A stretch of 64,000 bases of DNA, taken from the NCBI RefSeq assembly GCF_033441515.1, contig NZ_JAWQJT010000001.1:558001-622000 (forward strand), read 5' to 3'. Made by a program: the position numbers and the translations under genes. Numbering within the stretch: the stretch's first letter is position 1; the number at the start of each line of letters is the position of its first letter. Source of the DNA: Amycolatopsis solani. GTDB lineage: Bacteria; Actinomycetota; Actinomycetes; Mycobacteriales; Pseudonocardiaceae. Shown here one piece after another: positions 40,304 through 49,959 of this stretch. The notes beneath the pieces were generated by a model. That model had not been told where the DNA came from. It was given only the letters and a program-made list of their open reading frames with translations, and made no database searches.

Positions 40304-40795
40304 GTGGCGGATCCCTCTTTCGACGTCGTGAGCAAGGTCGACCGCCAGGAGGTGGACAACGCGCTCAACCAGGCGAGCAAGGAGCTCGGGACGCGCTTCG
40401 ACTTCCGCGGCACGGGCACGACGATCAACTGGTCCGGCGAGGAGGCGATCGCGATCGAGTCCGAGACCGAGGAGCGCGCCCTGGCCGCGGTCGAGGTGTT
40501 CAAGGAGAAGCTGATCAAGCGCAACATCTCCCTGAAGGCGTTCGAAGCGGGCGAGCCGGCCCTCTCGGGCAAGATCTACAAGATCGGCGGCAAGATCCTC
40601 CAGGGCATCGCTTCGGACAAGGCGAAGCAGATCGCGAAGTTCATCCGCGACGAAGGCCCGAAGGGCGTCCAGGCCCAGATCCAGGGCGACCAGCTGCGGG
40701 TGTCGGGCAAGAAGAAGGACCAGCTGCAGGACGTGATCGCCTTGCTGAAGGGCAAGGACTTCGAGATCGCGCTGCAGTTCACGAACTACCGCTGA
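40304..40795 (+). CDS. yajQ: YajQ-family nucleotide-binding protein (DUF520)
   Basis: This 163-residue cytoplasmic protein has the two-RRM-like-domain fold of the YajQ family. The N-terminus [20 protein letters not shown] and the [28 protein letters not shown] core are diagnostic. Some family members bind c-di-GMP and act with regulators, while others bind tRNA or GTP; which applies here is unknown. The start is GTG at 40304 and the length is standard. It is followed by a bidirectional terminator. Confidence 0.94.
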   Translation: MADPSFDVVSKVDRQEVDNALNQASKELGTRFDFRGTGTTINWSGEEAIAIESETEERALAAVEVFKEKLIKRNISLKAFEAGEPALSGKIYKIGGKILQGIASDKAKQIAKFIRDEGPKGVQAQIQGDQLRVSGKKKDQLQDVIALLKGKDFEIALQFTNYR

Positions 40796-40802
40796 CGTCG
40801 CC

Positions 40803-40829
40803 GCGGGCACCCGGCCACCGGGTGCCCGC
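40803..40829. terminator. Bidirectional terminator between yajQ and a lipoprotein gene
   Basis: A perfect 12-bp stem GCGGGCACCCGG (40803-40814) / CCGGGTGCCCGC (40818-40829) with a 3-nt loop fills the space between two convergent stop codons. Confidence 0.85.
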
Positions 40830-41495
40830 TCAGGACGGCGTCAGCGTCCAGCTCGTCTCGTACCCGTCCACCTTCAGGTACCCCGGACCCCGGACGTCGC
40901 GCTCCACCTCGACGTTCCCGATCTGGTTCAGCAGCAGGTCGCGGAAGTCCCCCGCGTTGATCCACAGGGCGACGTTCCCCCGCGTCTTCGCCGTGAACCG
41001 CACCTTCGACACCCCCGCCGGCAGGCGGAGGACCGCCTCACCCTTGCCCGACATCGGCTGGCCCGGGGCCGTCATCGGGAGGCTCCGGAAGTCCGAGATC
41101 GTCGCCGTCCAGGCCGCGTTCGCGTGGATCGTCACCCGCTTCGTCGGGCGGTCCTCGTACGTGTTCAGCCACGTCGTGCCCTTGTACGCGCCGATCGCGT
41201 TGACCAGGCCGTGCTCGCCGCCGTCGGAGTCGATCATCACGTTCGACGTGCACTTCGGGCAGTCGAACGTGAAGAACCCCAGCTGGTCGGCGGGCCAGCT
41301 GGTCTCGAACTCGCCGCTGCCCTTGCCCGTGTGCGTCTCCGTCGGCACTTCGCGCGGGGCCGGTGGCGCGGTCGACGTCGGCGGCGCCGGCACGACCGCA
41401 GCCGACGAGGCCGCCTCGATCGTCCCGTAGCCGACGCCGGGTGCGCACGCCGACGCGAACGCCAGGACGAGCACGCCGAGCAGCCGTAGTTTCAT
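40830..41495 (-). CDS. Probable secreted lipoprotein, function unknown
   Basis: This 221-residue protein has a signal sequence MKLRLLGVLVLAFASACAPG, with Cys17 after a lipobox-like ASA. A Ser/Thr/Pro-rich linker (about 30-55) precedes a beta-rich domain (about 60-221). Two close cysteines (FDCPKCTS) may form a disulfide or bind metal. The repeated pattern VRFTAKTRGNVALWINAG suggests a jelly-roll or carbohydrate-binding type fold, but this is only a shape impression. No gene neighbour on the same strand indicates a pathway. Confidence 0.8.
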   Translation of the reverse strand: MKLRLLGVLVLAFASACAPGVGYGTIEAASSAAVVPAPPTSTAPPAPREVPTETHTGKGSGEFETSWPADQLGFFTFDCPKCTSNVMIDSDGGEHGLVNAIGAYKGTTWLNTYEDRPTKRVTIHANAAWTATISDFRSLPMTAPGQPMSGKGEAVLRLPAGVSKVRFTAKTRGNVALWINAGDFRDLLLNQIGNVEVERDVRGPGYLKVDGYETSWTLTPS

Positions 41496-41693
41496 CGTTC
41501 CCCCTCGGGGCCACCACCGGCCCTCCGGTGATCTTTCGACGTTCTTTGTCCCCGCGTTACCGTCACACCCCGCAATCGGTCACCCGATGGCGCACAGCAA
41601 ACCCCCCGAACGCGCGAATGGGCCGTGTGACTGTCCCCGACGGACCCGATCAGCGTGTTGTAATCGCGCGGTCACCGCGTGGAGAGGGTCCGG

Positions 41694-42830
41694 ATGCGCC
41701 GTTTTCTCGTCTTCGTGCTGCCGCTGACGCTCGTCGCGACGTTGCTCACCCCCGCGAGCGCGGCCGAACGCCGGCAGCTCGTGCCCGGCTACGGCTCGTA
41801 CGCCCGGCTCGTCCGGCTCGAGCACTCCGTGATCGGCCGCGGCCGCATCATCGCCACGCTGACCAGCGAAGACGCCGGCGGCAAGTTCACGCCGGTGATG
41901 GAGAGCACGGACGAAGGCGAGTCGTTCCACAAGATCGGCGAGATCCACGACCCCGACGGCCGGTACGGCATGTGCTGCGGCACCGTCTACGAGCTGCCGC
42001 AGCGCGTCGGCAAGCTGCGCGCCGGCACGCTGCTGTGGGCCGCGTCCTACCGGCAGGACGCCGGGCCGCAGCGCCGCCTCGGGATCCGGATCTGGGCCAG
42101 CAAGGACGGCGGCCGCGCGTGGAGCTTCCTGTCCGAGGCCGCGCGGTCGCACAACATCGACGGCATCTGGGAGCCCGAGTTCACCGTCGACGCGGGCGGC
42201 ACGCTCTGGCTCCACTACGCCGACGAGACGCAGGCGCCGAAGTACGCGCAGGTGCTCAACCGGGTCGCCTCGACCGACGGGGTGACCTGGGGCACCAAGC
42301 AGCTCACGATGGCGATCCCGCCGGACCGCGTCCGCCCCGGCATGCCGATCATCCGGCGGCTGCCGGACGGCCGCTACTACTTCGCCTACGAGATCTGCAA
42401 CTACCGCGACCGCTACTGCGACCCGTACTTCAAGATCTCGGCCGACGGCGCCAACTGGGGCGACCCCGCCGACCCCGGCACCCGCGTGAACACCGCCAAC
42501 GGCAACTACTTCCAGCACGCGCAGACGATCACGCTGTTCCCCGGCGGCCCGAACGGCGTGCGGATCGTCATGGTCGGGCAGATCTACACCAACGCCAAGG
42601 GCCAGCCGCAGCCCAACAACGGCCAGGTCCTGCTGGCGAACGACAACTTCGGCGCCGGCCACTGGTACGAGCTGCCTGCTCCCGTGCACATCACCGGCAT
42701 CCACAACAACTTCTGCCCCAACTACTCCTCGACGCTGCTTCCGGTCGACGGCGGCAAGAACGTGCTGGAGATCGCCACCGAGTACAACCTCGGCTGCAAG
42801 GCCTACTTCGGCAAAGGACCGGCCTTCTAG
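41694..42830 (+). CDS. Secreted sialidase/neuraminidase-fold protein
   Basis: This 378-residue exported protein has a signal peptide MRRFLVFVLPLTLVATLLTPASA followed by a beta-propeller of sialidase type. Asp-box-like motifs are visible (STDEGESFHKIGE, SKDGGRAWSFL, STDGVTWGTK, SADGANWGD), with the WEPEFTVDAGGTLWLHYADE segment between. Such proteins hydrolyse or bind glycans outside the cell; the catalytic residues cannot be confirmed. ATG at 41694 is preferred over GTG 41679 because GGAGAGG lies seven bases upstream. It precedes rfbA by 75 nt and may be co-transcribed with it. Confidence 0.82.
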   Translation: MRRFLVFVLPLTLVATLLTPASAAERRQLVPGYGSYARLVRLEHSVIGRGRIIATLTSEDAGGKFTPVMESTDEGESFHKIGEIHDPDGRYGMCCGTVYELPQRVGKLRAGTLLWAASYRQDAGPQRRLGIRIWASKDGGRAWSFLSEAARSHNIDGIWEPEFTVDAGGTLWLHYADETQAPKYAQVLNRVASTDGVTWGTKQLTMAIPPDRVRPGMPIIRRLPDGRYYFAYEICNYRDRYCDPYFKISADGANWGDPADPGTRVNTANGNYFQHAQTITLFPGGPNGVRIVMVGQIYTNAKGQPQPNNGQVLLANDNFGAGHWYELPAPVHITGIHNNFCPNYSSTLLPVDGGKNVLEIATEYNLGCKAYFGKGPAF

Positions 42831-42905
42831 CGCTTCTCGATCGGCCGGTCCGGCCCAGCCCGTAGGGTGGGGACGCAGTCGTGGCCGAGGAGAGGGAGGC
42901 AGTTC

Positions 42906-43787
42906 ATGAAGGGCATCGTGCTGGCCGGAGGCAGCGGGACCCGCCTGCACCCGATCACCCAGGCGGTGTCGAAGCAGCTGCTGCCGGTCTACGACAAGCC
43001 GATGGTCTACTACCCGATCTCGGTGCTGATGCTGGCCGGGATCCGCGAGATCCTCATCATCTCCACCCCCACCGACCTGCCGATGTTCCGCAGGCTGCTG
43101 GGCAGCGGCGACCAGTTCGGCGTCTCGTTCTCCTACGCCGAGCAGCCGAGCCCGAACGGGCTGGCCGAGGCGTTCGTGATCGGCGCGGACTTCATCGGCG
43201 ACGACGACGTGGCGCTGGTGCTCGGCGACAACATCTTCTACGGCCAGGGCTTCTCCAGCCGCCTGCAGCAGGCCGTGCGCGAGCTCGACGGCTGCGTCCT
43301 GTTCGGCTACCCGGTGAAGGACCCCGAGCGCTACGGCGTCGGCGAGGTCGGCCCCGACGGCAAGCTGCGCACGATCGAAGAAAAGCCCGCGAAGCCGCGC
43401 TCGAACAAGGCGATCACCGGGCTGTACTTCTACGAGAACGACGTCGTCGACATCGCGCGCTCGCTGAAGCCGTCGCGGCGCGGCGAACTCGAGATCACCG
43501 ACGTCAACCTGACCTACCTGCGGCAGGACCGGGCGACGCTGGTCGAGCTCAGCCGCGGGTTCGCCTGGCTCGACACCGGCACGCACGACTCGCTGCTCGA
43601 AGCGGGCCAGTTCGTGCAGGTGCTGGAGCACCGCACCGGCGTGCGCATCGCGTGCCTGGAGGAGATCGCGCTGCGGATGGGCTTCATCGACGCCGACGAG
43701 TGCTACGCGCTGGGCGCGAAGCTGGCGAAGTCCGGCTACGGCGACTACGTGAAGGCGGTCGCCGTCGCGGCGGGGGCGTCGGCCTAG
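42906..43787 (+). CDS. rfbA: Glucose-1-phosphate thymidylyltransferase
   Basis: This 293-residue enzyme makes dTDP-glucose from glucose-1-phosphate and dTTP, the first step of dTDP-rhamnose and other deoxysugars. The signature [18 protein letters not shown], the [17 protein letters not shown] substrate loop, [11 protein letters not shown] (Mg-binding Asp) and ITDVNLTYL are all present, as is the RmlA C-terminal end. The start is ATG at 42906, with GGGAGG upstream. rmlB and rmlD are not in this window, so the enzyme may serve a dispersed pathway. Its stop overlaps the convergent htpX stop at CTAG. Confidence 0.95.
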   Translation: MKGIVLAGGSGTRLHPITQAVSKQLLPVYDKPMVYYPISVLMLAGIREILIISTPTDLPMFRRLLGSGDQFGVSFSYAEQPSPNGLAEAFVIGADFIGDDDVALVLGDNIFYGQGFSSRLQQAVRELDGCVLFGYPVKDPERYGVGEVGPDGKLRTIEEKPAKPRSNKAITGLYFYENDVVDIARSLKPSRRGELEITDVNLTYLRQDRATLVELSRGFAWLDTGTHDSLLEAGQFVQVLEHRTGVRIACLEEIALRMGFIDADECYALGAKLAKSGYGDYVKAVAVAAGASA

Positions 43788-44644
43788 AAGCCGCCCGGCC
43801 CCCGGCGCGCCATTTCCTCGAGCCGCCGGATGCGGTCGGCGATCGGCGGGTGCGTCGAGAACAGCTTGCTCAGGCCCTCGCCGGGCCGGAACGGGTTCGC
43901 GATCATCAGGTGCGACTGCGACACCAGCTGCGGCTCGGCGACCAGCGGCCGCGCCCGCGTGCCGGCGTCGAGCTTCCGCAGCGCCGAGGCCAGGCCCAGC
44001 GGGTCGCCGGTGAGCTCCGCGCCGGACGCGTCGGCCTGGTACTCCCGCGACCGGCTCACGCCCATCCGGATGACCGCGGCCGCGATCGGCCCGACGAAGA
44101 TCAGCATCAGGCTGACCAGCGGACTCCCGTCGCGGTTGTTGCCGCCGAAGAACAGCGCGATGTTCGCGAGCACGCTGATCACGCTGGCCAGCGCGCCGGC
44201 CACGCACGAGATCAGGATGTCGCGGTTGTAGACGTGGGAGAGTTCGTGGCCGAGCACGGCCCGCAGCTCGCGCTCGTCGAGCAGGTCGAGGATGCCCGTG
44301 GTGCAGCAGACGGCCGCGTGCCGCGGGCTGCGGCCGGTCGCGAACGCGTTCGGCGCGACGGTCGGGCTCAGGTAGAGCTGCGGCATCGGCTGGCGCGCGA
44401 CGTGCGCCAGCTCGCGCACGATCCGGTACATCGCGGGCTGCTCGACCTCGGACACCGGCCGCGCCCGCATCGCGCGCAGCGCCAGCTTGTCCGAGTTGAA
44501 GTAGGCGAACGCGTTCATCCCGAGCGCGACGAGCAGGCCGATGACCAGGGCGCCGCGCCCGAAGAGCCCGCTGATCGCGACGATGATCGCCGACAGCAGG
44601 CCGAGCAGCAACGCCGTCTTGAGTCCGTTCTGGTGCCCGTGCAC
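43784..44644 (-). CDS. htpX: Membrane zinc metalloprotease HtpX
   Basis: This 286-residue M48-family membrane protease acts in quality control of membrane proteins. Two N-terminal helices (about 9-45), the catalytic HELSH motif (133-137), two further helices and the third zinc ligand Glu in [10 protein letters not shown] are present. [10 protein letters not shown] and [15 protein letters not shown] are typical HtpX elements. The start is GTG at 44644, with GGAGG upstream; an ORF extension to 44692 has no good start. Its stop codon overlaps that of rfbA on the other strand. Confidence 0.95.
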   Translation of the reverse strand: MHGHQNGLKTALLLGLLSAIIVAISGLFGRGALVIGLLVALGMNAFAYFNSDKLALRAMRARPVSEVEQPAMYRIVRELAHVARQPMPQLYLSPTVAPNAFATGRSPRHAAVCCTTGILDLLDERELRAVLGHELSHVYNRDILISCVAGALASVISVLANIALFFGGNNRDGSPLVSLMLIFVGPIAAAVIRMGVSRSREYQADASGAELTGDPLGLASALRKLDAGTRARPLVAEPQLVSQSHLMIANPFRPGEGLSKLFSTHPPIADRIRRLEEMARRGPGGF

Positions 44645-44776
44645 GCCCGCTCGCCTCCGTCCGCTCTGCAAGTGGTTACCCACCGGAAACAACGCGATCG
44701 GGGGACGCGAAGTTCCTTCACGTGAGGATCGCGCGGGTTACGCTCAGGAGTGAGTTGATCACGAGCGGAGGCGCCG

Positions 44777-45745
44777 ATGCGAGGTCGCCAGCTAGGCCGG
44801 CGAAGCCTCTTCGCCCTGGTCACCGCGGGTGCCGGGGCCCTGGTCCTGCCCGGGCTGGCGCGGGCGGAGGAGGTCCGGTCGATCGACCTCGGCGGCGCGC
44901 CGACCGCGGTGGCGGTGAATCCCGTCACCGGCCTCGCCTACGTCACGGATCCGCGGTACGGCGCGGTGTCCGTCGTGGACCCGAAGAGCGCTTCGGTGGT
45001 CGCGCTGGTCCACGTCGGCGGCGAGCCGGGTGAGGTCGCGGTCGACGCGAAGGCCGGCCGGATCTACGTCGCGAACCCGCCGGCGGGCACCGTGGTGGTG
45101 CTGGACGGCCGCACGCACGACCTGGTGAGCGTGATCGGCGCCGGGACGGGCGCGTCCGCGCTGGCGGTGGACGAGCAGGCCAACCGCGTCTACGCGGCGA
45201 GCGCCGGCACCGGCACGCTCGCCGTGCTCGACGGCGTCAGCTGCACGCTGGCGGCCCTGGTGCCGGGCCCGAAGCCGAGCCTCGCCGGGATCGCCGTCGA
45301 CCCCGGGCGCAAGCTGGCTTACTGCGCGAGCACCGACACGGACTCGGTCGAGGTCTTTTCGATCGACAGCGGGAAGTTCGTCGCGAGCGTGAAGGTCGGG
45401 GCGCGGCCGACGGCCGTCGCGGTGCACGCGGCGAGCGGCTCGGTCTACGTGGCCAACTCCGGCATCCACCACATGTCCATTGTGGACGCGGCGACGCACG
45501 CCGAGCGCAAGACCGTGTTGCTGCGCAGCGAATCCTCCGCGCTGGCCGTGCACCAGGGCACGAACACGGTGTACACCAACGGCGGCCAGAACGGCCTCAG
45601 CCGCGTCGACGGCGCGACCGGCACGCTGACCGGAGAGCTGTCGCTGGGCGTCAACCCCGGCGACGTCGCGGTCGACCAGCGCACGCGCGCGGTGTGGGTG
45701 ACCGATCCCCTGAACGGGCGGGTTTCGGTCGTCGGCGATTTCTGA
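44777..45745 (+). CDS. Exported YVTN-type beta-propeller protein
   Basis: This 322-residue protein has a signal region with twin arginines (GRRSLFALVTAGAGALVLPGLARA), suggesting Tat or Sec export. About seven repeats of roughly 42 residues follow, such as GGAPTAVAVNPVTGLAYVTD and VGARPTAVAVHAASGSVYVAN, forming a YVTN beta-propeller. These often act as binding scaffolds at the cell surface, and no enzyme motif is visible. ATG at 44777 has GCGGAGG upstream. It stands alone between htpX and an oxidoreductase gene. Confidence 0.85.
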   Translation: MRGRQLGRRSLFALVTAGAGALVLPGLARAEEVRSIDLGGAPTAVAVNPVTGLAYVTDPRYGAVSVVDPKSASVVALVHVGGEPGEVAVDAKAGRIYVANPPAGTVVVLDGRTHDLVSVIGAGTGASALAVDEQANRVYAASAGTGTLAVLDGVSCTLAALVPGPKPSLAGIAVDPGRKLAYCASTDTDSVEVFSIDSGKFVASVKVGARPTAVAVHAASGSVYVANSGIHHMSIVDAATHAERKTVLLRSESSALAVHQGTNTVYTNGGQNGLSRVDGATGTLTGELSLGVNPGDVAVDQRTRAVWVTDPLNGRVSVVGDF

Positions 45746-45785
45746 GCACGCAGCTGGGGCAACTCCAGGTATACGGTCGGAAAGC

Positions 45786-46661
45786 ATGAAACTCGGACTG
45801 CAGATCCCCGACTTCACCTGGCCGAACGGGGCGTCCGCGCTGGGCGCCGACCTGGCCGCCGTCGTCCGCACCGCCGACAGCGCGGGCTTCGACTCCATCG
45901 CCGTGATGGACCACTTCTTCCAGATCGGCGGCGTCGGCCCCGTCGAAAACGACATGCTCGAGGCGTACACGACCCTCGGCTTCATCGCGGCGCACACCGA
46001 GCGCGCCAAGCTCCTCACCGTCGTCACCGGCGTCCTCTACCGCCACCCGGGCCTGCTGGCCAAGGCCATCACGACCCTGGACGTCCTGTCGGGCGGCCGC
46101 GCGATCCTCGGCATCGGCGCGGGCTGGAACGAGGACGAGTCCCGCGGCCTCGGCTTCCCGTTCCCGCCGGTCGCGGAGCGCTTCGAGCTGCTGGAGGAGA
46201 ACCTCCAGTACGTCCTGCAGATGTGGGCCGACGGCGACGAACCGTTCAAGAGCAAGCACTTCGACGCGTCGAGGTTGCTGAACGTCCCGCAGGCCCTGTC
46301 GGACCCCCGCCCCCCGATCATGATCGGCGGCGGCGGCGAAAAGAAGACGCTGCGGCTGGTGGCGAAGTACGCCGACCAGTGCAACCTCTTCAACGGCCCG
46401 GAGCTGGAGCACAAGCTCGACGTCCTCAAGCAGCACTGCGAGAACGAGGGCCGCGACTACGCCTCGATCACGAAGACGGTCTACCACATCCTCGACATCG
46501 GCGAGGACGGCTCGAAGTCCGGCGAACTGCTGACGGAACTGGAGCGCCTGCACGGCCTGGGCATCGACGTGGCCCTGGGCATGGTCCCGCACGTCCACAA
46601 CCCGGCGGTCTTGGAGAAGTTCGGCACCGACGTGATCCCGGCGGCGGAGAAGATCGGCTGA
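45786..46661 (+). CDS. LLM-class F420-dependent oxidoreductase
   Basis: This 291-residue luciferase-like TIM-barrel protein has MKLGLQIPDFTWPNG, FDSIAVMDHFFQI, LDVLSGGRAILGIGAGWNEDE and PPIMIGGGGEKKTLRLVAKYADQ. These match the F420-dependent subgroup (TIGR03560-like). The substrate is unknown. The start is ATG at 45786. It is followed by a bidirectional terminator at 46689. Confidence 0.92.
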   Translation: MKLGLQIPDFTWPNGASALGADLAAVVRTADSAGFDSIAVMDHFFQIGGVGPVENDMLEAYTTLGFIAAHTERAKLLTVVTGVLYRHPGLLAKAITTLDVLSGGRAILGIGAGWNEDESRGLGFPFPPVAERFELLEENLQYVLQMWADGDEPFKSKHFDASRLLNVPQALSDPRPPIMIGGGGEKKTLRLVAKYADQCNLFNGPELEHKLDVLKQHCENEGRDYASITKTVYHILDIGEDGSKSGELLTELERLHGLGIDVALGMVPHVHNPAVLEKFGTDVIPAAEKIG

Positions 46662-46688
46662 GCAATTCCCGCTCGGCAACTTGCCGGA

Positions 46689-46717
46689 GCCCTCTGCGCC
46701 ATTCCGGCGCGGAGGGC
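46689..46717. terminator. Bidirectional terminator
   Basis: The arms GCCCTCTGCGCC (46689-46700) and GGCGCGGAGGGC (46706-46717) pair with one wobble around ATTCC, between convergent genes ending at 46661 and 46719. Confidence 0.75.
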
Positions 46718-46718
46718 T

Positions 46719-47087
46719 TCAGCTGTCTTTGGCGACGACCCGGGTCAGCGCCGCGCTGCCGATCCAGACCACGGCCAGCGCGATCCCGCTCACCGGCCAC
46801 CCCACCAGCACGAGCACCACTCCGGCGCCCGCGAACAGAGCGAACTCCACCAGGAAGCGGGCCGGTTCCGGGAGCCGGCGGCGGGCGCGTGGGGCGATGA
46901 ACAGGCCCCAGAGCGCGGCGGCCGCCAGCGGCAGCAGCACGGCGTCGACGATCGCCAGCGCGACGCCGCTGCCGAGCTGCGTACCGGCCAGGGCCAAACC
47001 GCCCAGCAGGGCCAGCTCCGAAAGGAAGCGGACCGTCAGCACCACGCCCGCGAGCCCGCTCAGGCGGGGCCCCGTCTCCGAAGTCAT
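46719..47087 (-). CDS. YrdB-like DUF2568 membrane protein
   Basis: This 122-residue protein has four predicted membrane helices. The conserved RFLSELALLGGLALAG start and the central LWGLFIAPRARRRLPEPARFLVEFALFAGAG, with its basic loop between helices, are typical of DUF2568/YrdB proteins. Function is unknown. ATG at 47087. Confidence 0.85.
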   Translation of the reverse strand: MTSETGPRLSGLAGVVLTVRFLSELALLGGLALAGTQLGSGVALAIVDAVLLPLAAAALWGLFIAPRARRRLPEPARFLVEFALFAGAGVVLVLVGWPVSGIALAVVWIGSAALTRVVAKDS

Positions 47088-47284
47088 CCGGCCAGCCTAG
47101 GACCGGTCCACAGTGGACGTTACGGGTCCGGCCAGGCACTCTCGGTGATCTCCGCCACACTTTGCCGCCCCAGGTTGCGGTTCCGAATCGGTCCACCACG
47201 CCGACACGCGTCGCTGTAACGACGATCCACCCCTGCTCGACGTGTTAAGCGCACATCGCGACCGCGAGCCAAGGAGCCTGGTAG

Positions 47285-48517
47285 ATGACCACATGTCGAC
47301 TCTGCGGTTCGACAAACACGGCCAGCGTCGTCGACCTCGGCGCGACTCCCCCGTGTGAGCGATTCTTGACGGCCGAACAGCTCGACGAAGCGGAAGCCAC
47401 CTTCCCGCTTCACCTGAAGGTGTGCACCGACTGCTGGCTGGCCCAGATCCCCCCGCTGATCGACCCCGACGAGACCTTCACCGAGTACGCGTACTTCTCG
47501 TCCTTCTCGACGTCGTGGGTCGAGCACGCGAAGCGCTTCGTCGACGGCGCGGTCGAGCGGCTCGGGCTCGGCGAGAAGTCCTTCGTCGTCGAGGTCGCGA
47601 GCAACGACGGCTACCTGCTCAAGCACGTCGTCGGGCACGGCATCCGGTGTCTGGGCGTGGAACCTTCGGTGAACGTCGGGCAAGCCGCGCGCGACGCCGG
47701 CGTGCCCACCCTGACCGCGTTCCTCTCCGAGGAGACCGGCCGCCAGGTGCGCGAGGAGCACGGTGCCGCGGATCTGGTGGCCGCGAACAACGTCTACGCG
47801 CACATCCCCGACGTCCTCGGCTTCACCAAGGGCCTGCGGGCGCTCGTCGCCGACGACGGCTGGGTCTCCATCGAGGTCCAGCACCTGCTCACGCTGATCG
47901 AAAAGAACCAGTACGACACGATCTACCACGAGCACTTCCAGTACTACACGGTCGAATCCGCGCGCCGGGCCCTCGCGACCGGCGGCTTGACCGTGGTCGA
48001 CGTCGAACTCGTGCCGACGCACGGCGGTTCGATCCGGCTCTGGGCGCGACCGGCCGAGGTGGCGGGCGAGCCCAGCGAGCGGATGACCGACGTGTTGGAG
48101 CGCGAGAAGGCCGCCGGGCTGCACGAGCTGTCCGGGTACACCGAGTTCGCCGAGCGCGTCACCCGCGTGCGGCTGGACCTGCTGAAGTTCCTCATCGAGG
48201 CGCGCAACGACGGCAAGACCGTCGTCGGCTACGGCGCCCCCGGCAAGGGCAACACCCTGCTCAACCACTGCGGCGTCCGGACGGACCTGCTGCAGTACAC
48301 GGTCGATCGCAACCCGTACAAGCACGGCCGGTTCACCCCGGGCACGCGCATTCCCGTGCTGCCCCCCGAGCGGATCGAAACCGATCGGCCCGACTACGTG
48401 CTCGTCCTCCCGTGGAACCTCCGGGAGGAGCTGACCGAACAGCTGTCTTACATCGGTGCGTGGGGCGGAAAGCTGGTGTTCCCCATTCCCCACCTGGAAA
48501 TCGTCGAGGTGCAGTGA
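47285..48517 (+). CDS. Sugar C-methyltransferase of the TylC3/EryBIII type
   Basis: This 410-residue enzyme has three parts: an N-terminal zinc-binding domain (Cys4, Cys7, Cys47, Cys50), a SAM-binding core (EVASNDGYLL, 103-112) and a C-terminal domain with VVGYGAPGKGNTLLN. Tyr70 and the Y214-H-E216-H217 stretch align with residues reported as catalytic in the family member TcaB9, so activity is likely. Relatives add a methyl to carbon of a nucleotide-linked keto sugar (usually C3), giving branched sugars. It is the first gene of the glycan operon, with AAGGAG 9 nt upstream of ATG 47285. The following gene begins one base after its stop. Confidence 0.9.
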   Translation: MTTCRLCGSTNTASVVDLGATPPCERFLTAEQLDEAEATFPLHLKVCTDCWLAQIPPLIDPDETFTEYAYFSSFSTSWVEHAKRFVDGAVERLGLGEKSFVVEVASNDGYLLKHVVGHGIRCLGVEPSVNVGQAARDAGVPTLTAFLSEETGRQVREEHGAADLVAANNVYAHIPDVLGFTKGLRALVADDGWVSIEVQHLLTLIEKNQYDTIYHEHFQYYTVESARRALATGGLTVVDVELVPTHGGSIRLWARPAEVAGEPSERMTDVLEREKAAGLHELSGYTEFAERVTRVRLDLLKFLIEARNDGKTVVGYGAPGKGNTLLNHCGVRTDLLQYTVDRNPYKHGRFTPGTRIPVLPPERIETDRPDYVLVLPWNLREELTEQLSYIGAWGGKLVFPIPHLEIVEVQ

Positions 48518-48518
48518 A

Positions 48519-49310
48519 GTGAAGGTCGTCCTCTTCTGCGGTGGCTACGGGATGCGGATGCGCAACGGCGCGGCCGACGACGTCCCGAAGCCGATGGCGA
48601 TGGTCGGTCCGAGACCGCTCATCTGGCACGTGATGCGCTACTACGCGCATTTCGGCCACACCGAATTCATCCTGTGCCTCGGCTACGGCGCGGCGCACAT
48701 CAAGAACTTCTTCCTGAACTACCAGGAAACCATTTCCAACGATTTCATCCTGCGCAACGGGCAAGCGGAACTGCTGTCGACCGACATCGCCGACTGGACG
48801 ATCACCTTCGTGCAGACGGGCATCGAGTCGCCGATCGGTGAACGCCTGCGCCGCGTCCGCGACTACCTCGACGGCGACGAAATGTTCCTCGCGAACTACG
48901 CCGACGTGCTGTCCGACGCGCCGCTGCCGGACATGATCGAGCGGTTCTCGAACACCGACGCGGGCGCGTCGATGATGGTCGTGCCGCCGCAGTCGTCGTT
49001 CCACTGCGTGGAGATGAACGAGGGCGGCATGGTCGGCGCGATCACCGCGGTCAGCGAAATGCCGCTGTGGGAGAACGGCGGGTACTTCGTGCTGCGGCAG
49101 GAAGTGTTCGACCACATCCCGGAGAACGGCGACCTGGTCGCCGACGGCTGCGGCGAGCTCGCCAAGCGCGGGCGGCTGCTGGCCTACCCGTACCGCGGGT
49201 TCTGGAAGCCGACCGACACGGTCAAGGAGCGCGCGGCGCTCGACGACGCCTACACGCACGGCAAGAAGCCCTGGGCGCTCTGGGAGCGGCCCGTCGCGAG
49301 CACCGCGTGA
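48519..49310 (+). CDS. Nucleotidyltransferase, glucose-1-phosphate cytidylyltransferase-like
   Basis: This 263-residue sugar nucleotidyltransferase is similar to RfbF. Its nucleotide-binding motif is [10 protein letters not shown], with [22 protein letters not shown] next, [17 protein letters not shown] (the cytidylyltransferase-like segment) and an [11 protein letters not shown] catalytic Asp region. The most likely product is CDP-glucose or a related CDP-sugar, though the exact nucleotide is inferred. The start is GTG at 48519, two bases after the previous stop. Its stop overlaps the next gene (GTGA). Confidence 0.87.
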   Translation: MKVVLFCGGYGMRMRNGAADDVPKPMAMVGPRPLIWHVMRYYAHFGHTEFILCLGYGAAHIKNFFLNYQETISNDFILRNGQAELLSTDIADWTITFVQTGIESPIGERLRRVRDYLDGDEMFLANYADVLSDAPLPDMIERFSNTDAGASMMVVPPQSSFHCVEMNEGGMVGAITAVSEMPLWENGGYFVLRQEVFDHIPENGDLVADGCGELAKRGRLLAYPYRGFWKPTDTVKERAALDDAYTHGKKPWALWERPVASTA

Positions 49311-49954
49311 TCGGGCTGCGGCCGGGACGGCTCGGCGGCGTCGTCGCACTCGGCGCGCACTGCGACGACATCGCGATCGGCGCCGGCGGCACGCTGCTGA
49401 CGCTGTGCGAGTCCCGGCCGGGCCTGCGCGTCGACGCGCTGGTCCTCTCCGGCGGCGGCACGCACCGCGAGGACGAGGAGCGGGCGGCGCTGGCCGCGTT
49501 CTGCCCGGGCGCGGACGTCGACGTCACGGTGCTCAAGCTGCCCGACGGCCGCTTCCCGGCGCACTGGGAAGAGGCCAAGAACGCGCTCGAAGAGCTGCGG
49601 CGGCGGACCGACCCCGACGTCATCCTGGCGCCGCGCACCGACGACGCCCACCAGGACCACCGCGGGCTCGCGAAGCTGGTGCCGACGGCGTTCCGCGACC
49701 ACCTGGCGCTGGGCTACGAGATCGTCAAGTGGGACGGCGACCTCGGGGCCCCGTCCGTCTACCAGCCGCTCGACGACGACGTCGCCGAGGAGAAGGTCCG
49801 GCTGCTGCAGACGCACTACGCGTCGCAGCGGCACCGGCCCTGGTACGACCGCGAGGCCTTCCTCGGGCTCGCCCGGATCCGCGGCATCGAAGCGGCCGCG
49901 AAGTACGCCGAAGCGTTTTTCGTCAAGAAACTCACTCTCGACCTGAAGGGCTGA
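49307..49954 (+). CDS. PIG-L family deacetylase
   Basis: This 215-residue zinc deacetylase-fold protein has the PIG-L metal motif as [12 protein letters not shown] (usually AHPDD; here Cys replaces Pro) and the later HQDHR metal or catalytic motif. Family enzymes remove N-acetyl from GlcNAc-containing substrates. Here it lies between a nucleotidyltransferase and a sugar epimerase, so a sugar nucleotide or glycan acetyl group is the likely target. The GTG start at 49307 overlaps the previous stop. Confidence 0.88.
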   Translation: MIGLRPGRLGGVVALGAHCDDIAIGAGGTLLTLCESRPGLRVDALVLSGGGTHREDEERAALAAFCPGADVDVTVLKLPDGRFPAHWEEAKNALEELRRRTDPDVILAPRTDDAHQDHRGLAKLVPTAFRDHLALGYEIVKWDGDLGAPSVYQPLDDDVAEEKVRLLQTHYASQRHRPWYDREAFLGLARIRGIEAAAKYAEAFFVKKLTLDLKG

Positions 49955-49959
49955 ATCCG

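Noticed and set aside
41580..44207. An 875-codon minus-strand ORF across the sialidase-like, rfbA and htpX genes
   Set aside because: It crosses three recognisable genes (antisense to two and out of frame with htpX) and has shadow-type composition.
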